Position numbers and translations under genes: made by a program | Notes under the pieces: model-generated | Seen by the model: only the letters and a program-made list of their open reading frames with translations | Told to the model about the DNA's origin: nothing | Database searches by the model: none | NCBI GenBank assembly: GCA_011033025.1 | Contig: WFMF01000109.1 | Location: 1 to 64,000, forward strand | DNA length: 64,000 bases | Source: Beroe forskalii | Lineage: Eukaryota; Ctenophora; Nuda; Beroida; Beroidae | Direction: 5' to 3' | Part shown: in pieces, positions 57,806 to 64,000 of the stretch | Numbering within the stretch: the first letter of the stretch is position 1 | Layout: every line of letters starts with the position of its first letter

Positions 57806-58998
57806 TGATGTCATTTTAATGTCTTAAAATGGTGTTTTTATGACTGCATAGTTTCATGAGCGAGTAAGCAACTACAATAACAACACTCGGCTGCTTCACC
57901 TCATTACATAATTTCTAAAAATAGTCAGTGATCTCACCCGCCGATGAAATCATTGCTCTGCTGTCACAGCGTTTCTTATGGTGCGCCTTTTTAGCCGTTA
58001 TTCAATGAAATAGTCACGTGACCAATCCTTAATGGGCCACTTAGTTTATATAAGTAGGTACCATTGCAAACTTTAACTTTTGGGTCATCATTATTTTATG
58101 ATTTTCAAGTTCTGCGAATCTGCGATATGATGCTTCTTGTTATGCTACTCATTTATGTCATGATCATTTGAATAAATTGCATTTATTAGCAGATAAAAAA
58201 AAGCATAGTAGGCAGTAGCATACCAAAGAATTATCATAGGATTAGGTCCTTCCGATTGATAAGATATATTGATTATATTGATATAGGTATGTCATAATCA
58301 AGATACAAATAGTACTTAACAGTAGTATCTTGTATGGGTTCCTTACTTGCTCTGCCTCTTGACCGGAGTGACATGATCAAAGGGAAAAGTATTCAATTGA
58401 AGTATGTACCCGTACGAGAAGTATGCGGTTAATATGACGTCATTATCATAGCACAATGTGGTAAGTTGATGACGTTGAACCGCCTATTTTTCGCAAGCGT
58501 TGGGTTTAAATGATCTTATATCCCATTCATACTTTCATAAGATACTAGTGCTGGACCGACTTGAGCTTAATCGAACCATTCCTGCCTTAAATATAACTTC
58601 TTTTTTATAACTTGATTCGCATTCAAAGGTCTTGTCGTCGAGAGATGATAACAAGATTTAGATAACTCTTATTCCTTTATTCACAACCTTGTGTTTTGAA
58701 ATATCGTTTTAGCGTAAATTTATATCTTAAAACAATATATTTATCAGTTTTATTTTTAATTCGTTTCAATGAGATGAACTCATTCAAATAAAAACCATTC
58801 TTAGAATTTATAATATTCTCACGAGAAAACAATTTCGCGTTCCAAATCATTAATGGTTTGTCAAACGTTGTCAAATAATGTTGATCCGTATTTGTAGACA
58901 TGACAGCTCAGATTATGGCAGATTGGCAGACTTGCGAGACAATTATAGGCCTTGTGACGTCATCAATTTACCACTTTAAAGCCATGAAAATGATGTCC
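57806..58998. repeat. Dispersed CRE-like motif, three copies including one reversed
   Basis: Copies lie at 57806 (diverged), 58435 (good: TGACGTCATTATCATAGCAC ... GATGACGTTGAACCGCC) and 58955-58997. The last reads in reverse: TGACGTCATCAATTTACCAC then TTTAAAGCCATGAAAATGAT. Confidence 0.8.
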
Positions 58999-60373
58999 TT
59001 CCCAAACGTCAATCCTTTCACCTCAGAGCTGTAGCAGAGCACTCCTGTTCTTTAAAGATCTTAAAATAACGCCCACCCAATAACGTCATGGGGTTAATGA
59101 ATTGCTCGTATAAAAAGCTGCGCTCTGAGTTTAGTTCGAACAATGCACCTTGCTTTGATACGCTGAGTCGCTTCCTTGACGTCAAGAAGATGGTCTCGTA
59201 GCATGTTACCGGTACCCTACCCTCGCGCGCGCAACGTTCACATTTGGACGGTCACATTTAACGAGTTATTTTTGATTTATGAGCTGACATAGCAGTAAGA
59301 AAAAGGAAAATGTTCCTCGAAATGTGCACAAATGTGAGAATCTCACAAAACATTGGAATTTATTGGTCAATATTCATTCACAGTGGCACAATTTGTACTG
59401 CGTCCAGTCGTAAAATCATAATGAATTTCATGGAAAATTATAATTTGAAAACGATAAAACTTTTAACACTATAATTTGTTTCAAGCAGTTTTCGTATATT
59501 ACTTCACCGCTCATTATGGGAATATTTCCCATCTAATCGTAATTCTGAGAACAATACCAGCCTTGAAATCGTCGATATAACCATTAATTCACCCCCGATA
59601 AATCAGTAAAGCTGCAAATCTAATGAAAATTTAACTTATTCAACTTTTAAAACTTTGTCTACGGGAAGGTAAGTTTCGGCGAATTTTTTCGACTTCTTAT
59701 ACGAAACACATATGATTGACACGAGTCTTGACACTTGACAGCTTATCTTGTACATTTTAACATATCTGAGGTCAAATCATAGGGTTCCATTGGGATACAT
59801 ACTCGGAAAATACTGGCTCTAGCCTTGAAAATTGTTCCAACGATAAGGACCTGACTTGGAACTTTTAACACCCAAAAGGTGGATAACAGTTTAATAAATT
59901 TGTAGGTATAAAACTGGTCATTTCCAAGAAAATGGGGAATTTATCCCAGCACCGATTCAACGGGAATTAATTGAATTTTCGTGAAATGGTGCAAGCTGGG
60001 AGCATTTGCGTTTTGAAAGACGAAATGGTCAAACGATTGATGGACCACCTGATAAATAACTTGAAATTATGAATCTGTTTTCAGTACCTGTGGCACAAAT
60101 CTCGTCGATTTTCATGGTAAAATGTGTGCCAAAACACAGAAGAATTATCATTCCCAATGTAACAGAGAAAGAAACTCGGCAATTATCAATTTTTCCATGA
60201 TTCCTGGCTCCAGCGTTCATGAAATGCCTGATTGCACTCCAGTCAAACTTCTCTCAGTTTATTGCAGTGTTCCATATTTCCTGAACTTCCAGATCTTTAA
60301 AGTTAAATTCATCAATTTTACTGAATCGACTAATGCCATTTATCAAAATCGCAAATTATAGATGGTTGAGAAT

Positions 60374-60410
60374 AATGTCATTATCAAGCTTTAAAGCGGT
60401 GGGTTTCTGC
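60374..60410 (+). repeat. Dispersed CRE-like motif, partial copy
   Basis: TGTCATTATCAAGCTTTAAA then GCGGTG. The 3' half is not recognisable. Confidence 0.6.
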
Positions 60411-60757
60411 TTTAGAATCGTATACTTCAGCGTTATATGCACGTGTGTGGAATCACTTCCGACGGGAAACTCCACTAGGAAACCCCTCAAAAGAGGAAGT
60501 GAAACCTGTGGAAATTCATGAAAATGCGGCGCTTATTGGGTCCAATTGGCAATTGCCCCGTTAACGCATATTAAGGAGTTCCATGCTTTGCTGGGTTTGT
60601 AATTAGTGCAATACATATCTCTAAAAGCTTTGCCGTACGGCGCATTATATGTCGACTATTTAACTTCGCAGAGAAGCGCAGAGAATGTCATGTAAATTAG
60701 TGATGGAATGTTAGGGAGATTCCGCAGATAATTCATACCGTGGTAGTTGGATAGCTC

Positions 60758-60776
60758 AATATATATATATATATAT
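60758..60776. repeat. (AT)n microsatellite
   Basis: About nine AT dinucleotides. Confidence 0.9.
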
Positions 60777-61994
60777 ATTCCATCCTTCAGCTCTTCAAGT
60801 CAGATTTATACTGGATTTTATATCAGAATGCGCTGCCATATATGATGGTGGAATGTCAGATTTTCTAAGAAATCGAGCATCTGTTTTCGTACTGTCTGCA
60901 CACTTCGTGATTTGCCGAATCGATATCTGCATTTTAGTGTTCAACGTATCGCGGAATTAGCGCGAATTACTCGATCTGTTCAAGGAATTGCACCCAAAAG
61001 TGCGAATAATCAGATGTAGGGAGCCTTACTAGTAACTATCATTTGATGCAAGTTTGTAGGGATATGGCAGTGGGATCCTCAGGCTTTTAGGGGTTATTTT
61101 AATGCGATACATAATATTATCAGCCATTGTACCCTATAGTTTATAGAGAATCATGCGGTTTCTCGCAAAATAGCAAACTGTTTTGTCCGCGATCCATCCA
61201 GAAACGACCTGAAATGCTGTAATCGGTTATTCGTTTCAAAATATTTATCGTATCTTCTTATTTTTCGTTTATTTATGGAATGATGAATTGGTCAGCATAT
61301 GGAACTAGGCGTCCGTTTTCTTCTACTGTTTAGCCTTTATCTAAAAGCCAATTTCACATGTTCACAGTTCGAGCATCAGGTGCTGTTTTGTTTTGAAACA
61401 GACGTGACCTGGCAGACCACGCCTCATCCAGTCTTCATAATTTGAACTGAGTCCAGGAGACCTGAGTGGTTTTAATCGTTTTTAGAATCCGAAGTGCTTT
61501 TATCAAATGATTCTGGTTGTAGACAGGCGACGGTTTTGAAAAGAAATTGACGCGTGTTTTTAAAGGTTCAAGAATATAAACAGGGCCTAGTCATGTACTG
61601 GAATTTGGCACAGGACCATGTTAAATATAGGTCATGACGCTAAATTTGTATCAGAATTCAGAGTATTATGGTGGGTTGGTGTTATGGAATGGCTGATGGC
61701 CGGTGCACATGATGGGTGGTGCCAATTTTGACTCACCTTAAAATTTATAGACTCATGAATCAACGTTTATATATTTAGCAGACAGCAGAAAATTATACTG
61801 AGAGCTTTTGATTTTTAAATGATGTAAGACATGAAATGAAAGTTCTGATCAGGGTTGGATCAGCTGATAACTGATAAACGATGACTCTCGAAACTTGCCA
61901 GGCTCGAACCATTCTCTCCAATTTGAAACACTGCGGACAATGAACACGGTTATATAATACCAGCGCCATATTATCGTGTCCTCAGAATCCCGAA

Positions 61995-62105
61995 ATGGTC
62001 ATGAAATTGACCAATCAGTGCGTGAGTTTATGGTCAACTATCGCACCGATTGGTCAGTGCTAAATGTACTTGTGGGTATGCTAATACGCCGACGATATGA
62101 TTGTC
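61995..62105 (+). repeat. CCAAT inverted-repeat element, copy 2
   Basis: The arms are TTGACCAATCAGTGCGTGAG and CGCACCGATTGGTCAGTGCT. The tail TTGTGGGTATGCTAATACGC and CGACGATA matches the copy at 17325. Confidence 0.8.
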
Positions 62106-62826
62106 GGGTCGTTGGACCAGCCTGTCTCTGAAACATTTCGATAAATATATTCAAAAGCCTCAAAAGCTTAACTTGTTCATTTGAACCTATGAGGCCGCCC
62201 CTTATCCTCATATTATGTTACACAACATCGCGGTTTAACTTTAATCGCAAAATTCATGACAAATATTATAGACATATTTTTTGATTGTGGATTATATTTT
62301 TGATTATTTGACGTCAAAACCACGTCACTGGCATTTACTCATTTAATTTTGTGACGTACTTCCAACTTGATAAATTGTGCTTTGATGTTCGATTGTAACA
62401 CCTTTGTCAAATCTAGTTTCAGCTTGAATTTCAATGAGCTACAAAAAATTTAAATGCACTAAAGTTTAAACGTTTCTTGACCCAGACGTCAGAAATATGA
62501 TTTAAATTTTGATACTTAAATTTAAGAAGGTACATACAGTTTCAAAACTCGTGTGGCCGAATCCAGTTTATTTGTCATGTAAACACCAACAGTTCAGACT
62601 TTAGAGACACTTCAGGGGAATAAACCAGCCACAAAACGCAAAAATATGAGAATTATAAAAGTGAAACATGTAGACGTACCACAGAGATCAGGATATTTTC
62701 CAAGCATCTTCCATCTTGATATGCTCACGGGGACTTATAACGTCCTTACTTCACACTGAACTTCTTCTATTCTATACAATATTCTAATGCCTCGTAAACC
62801 TCGTTCTATTGAAATTCAGTTAAGAC

Positions 62827-63205
62827 TGACGTCATTATCATGAGTTAAAGTGACACATTGATGACGTTGAACCGTCTTCGCTCACACTATATCTCGTGCT
62901 TTACCACCACTTGAAATTTCTGGGATTTCCATTATTTATTATTCCCATGGAAACTTTCTTATCACAGTTGACGGTAATTGAAACGTTCATTATCTCCAGA
63001 CAGTTATGCAGTCCCAAAATTGTCATGACATTGACCAATCAGCGCACGAGTACACGTTCAGCTTGCGCGCTGATTGGTCAATGTCAATGGATCTGTGGGT
63101 AAGCTAACAGTAGACAATATGCGCCCTGTGCAAGCAATAGGTATCAGAGAATGACGTCATTATCATTAATAATTAATGGTAATTGGTGACGTCACACCGC
63201 CATTT
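62827..63205 (+). repeat. CRE-like motif, CCAAT hairpin copy 3 and CRE-like motif in sequence
   Basis: A CRE-like copy at 62827-62874 ends GATGACGTTGAACCG. The CCAAT hairpin at 63020-63110 has arms GACATTGACCAATCAGCGCA and TGCGCGCTGATTGGTCAATG, then TGTGGGTAAGCTAA. A further CRE-like copy at 63152-63205 ends GACGTCACACCGCC. The two families lie within 45 bp of each other here. Confidence 0.85.
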
Positions 63206-63849
63206 CTTGGCATTATGTGGCATTCGCAAGGATGTCAAATAATTAGCAGTGTTTGTTCCCTGCCAAAATGTAACTTTTTATTGCTTTATCATGGGTGGAA
63301 GATCAAGGCCCGAACCAGTGAGTTTAAGATTATAATTTCTCGTTATAAGATGATTTCTCATTTTCTGCATCTTTTTTCTCCTGTGCCTGACTTTTCTCTG
63401 TTTTGTCATAATGAATGTTGCTCGAAAATCAACGACTTTTCTCGATTCAAATCCAATTATCAAAGAGCCATTAAAATTAGGATTTAAACTGTCAATACAC
63501 TGAATTAATGATTTGACAAATCATTAATTCGCTGCAATGGCAGTTTAAATCTCAATAGAATTTGTACGGCTTCACCCATTTTAGAAGCACGCCTTTCTCC
63601 TGAAATACAAATATCAGCGTACTAAGCATGGACAATGTCACGTCTTTTGTCCTAGCACTGGGTTCTATTCGTGTTTTTCCATTATCTCTTCGGCTGTTAA
63701 AACCCTGACTTTAAATAAATATACGTATTAAATATTTTAAATTTGTATAATATACCTCATTTTTTCTCCTAAATTGGAGTCACCCTCGCAGCCTCGGAAT
63801 TTTGTATTCTGAGAATAACAGCAGCTCTAAAGAACGTCTTGAAAAAATA

Positions 63850-64000
63850 AAAATGTCATAGCGATATCAACATCGCTATAGTGACATTATTGGAAGATCT
63901 TACTATCTTAGCAACTTCACTTTAAAGGGCATCACAATCACCATAGCAAGACTATTGCAAGATCTTACTATCTAAGCAACTTCACAATCACCATAGCGAC
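63850..64000 (+). repeat. Tandem GATCTTACTATCT repeat at window end
   Basis: AAGATCTTACTATCT-AGCAACTTCAC and CACAATCACCATAGC each occur twice in the last 120 bp. They are preceded by a small palindrome, ATAGCGATATCAACATCGCTAT. Confidence 0.75.

Larger units (their letters stand above)
58999..61990. other. Gene-free AT-rich stretch
   Basis: Apart from the partial motif at 60374 and the AT run, no exon, RNA gene or repeat was recognised. Confidence 0.4.

Overview
This is a nuclear genome segment from a non-vertebrate animal. Protein-coding genes are split into many GT-AG exons. The recognisable genes (an SLF1-like BRCT protein, DHX9 RNA helicase, a yippee-like protein, a WbsX-type glycosyltransferase) and a CR1/L2-type LINE fragment fit an invertebrate metazoan, probably marine. 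The phylum cannot be fixed from the sequence alone. All calls rest on reading translations and remembered family motifs; no searches were run.

Layout. (1) 0.1-1.0 kb: broken non-LTR reverse transcriptase on the minus strand. (2) 1.3-14.4 kb, plus strand: a ten-exon gene of about 735 codons with tandem BRCT domains resembling SLF1, the SMC5/6 localization factor. Its last intron holds a 4.7 kb satellite of 29-bp units. (3) 14.8-18.2 kb: intergenic, with a 49-bp minisatellite and a CCAAT-bearing hairpin element. (4) 18.2-34.8 kb, plus strand: DHX9 from its first dsRNA-binding domain to helicase motif III. An 11 kb intron inside it carries two copies of a foldback-type element, a degenerate satellite and about 43 copies of a 46-bp unit that looks like a 3' splice site. 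The rest of the helicase was not found downstream. (5) 35.06-36.08 kb, minus strand: last exon of a WbsX-type glycosyltransferase with an in-frame 27-bp minisatellite. (6) 36.1-41.2 kb: a 140-bp satellite with inverted copies, then a GC-rich foldback region. (7) 41.4-45.0 kb: two nested inverted-repeat transposons, each with a target-site duplication. (8) 46.5-50.5 kb, plus strand: a complete three-exon yippee-like gene of 127 codons. (9) 50.5-64 kb: no gene recognised, but a roughly 50-bp CRE-containing motif recurs about 13 times from 49.1 to 63.2 kb.

Gene themes. SLF1 (SMC5/6 recruitment to DNA damage) and DHX9 (RNA/DNA duplex unwinding) both act in genome maintenance, but nothing here shows they are co-regulated.

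The most unusual signals are: (a) exon edges with their splice sites repeatedly amplified into intronic minisatellites; (b) one 11-bp core, ACTGGTGTCAG, shared by three separate satellites with different periods; (c) the dispersed TGACGTCATTATCA...GACGTTGAACCGCC element; (d) many elements built as a short tandem motif followed by its own inverted complement.
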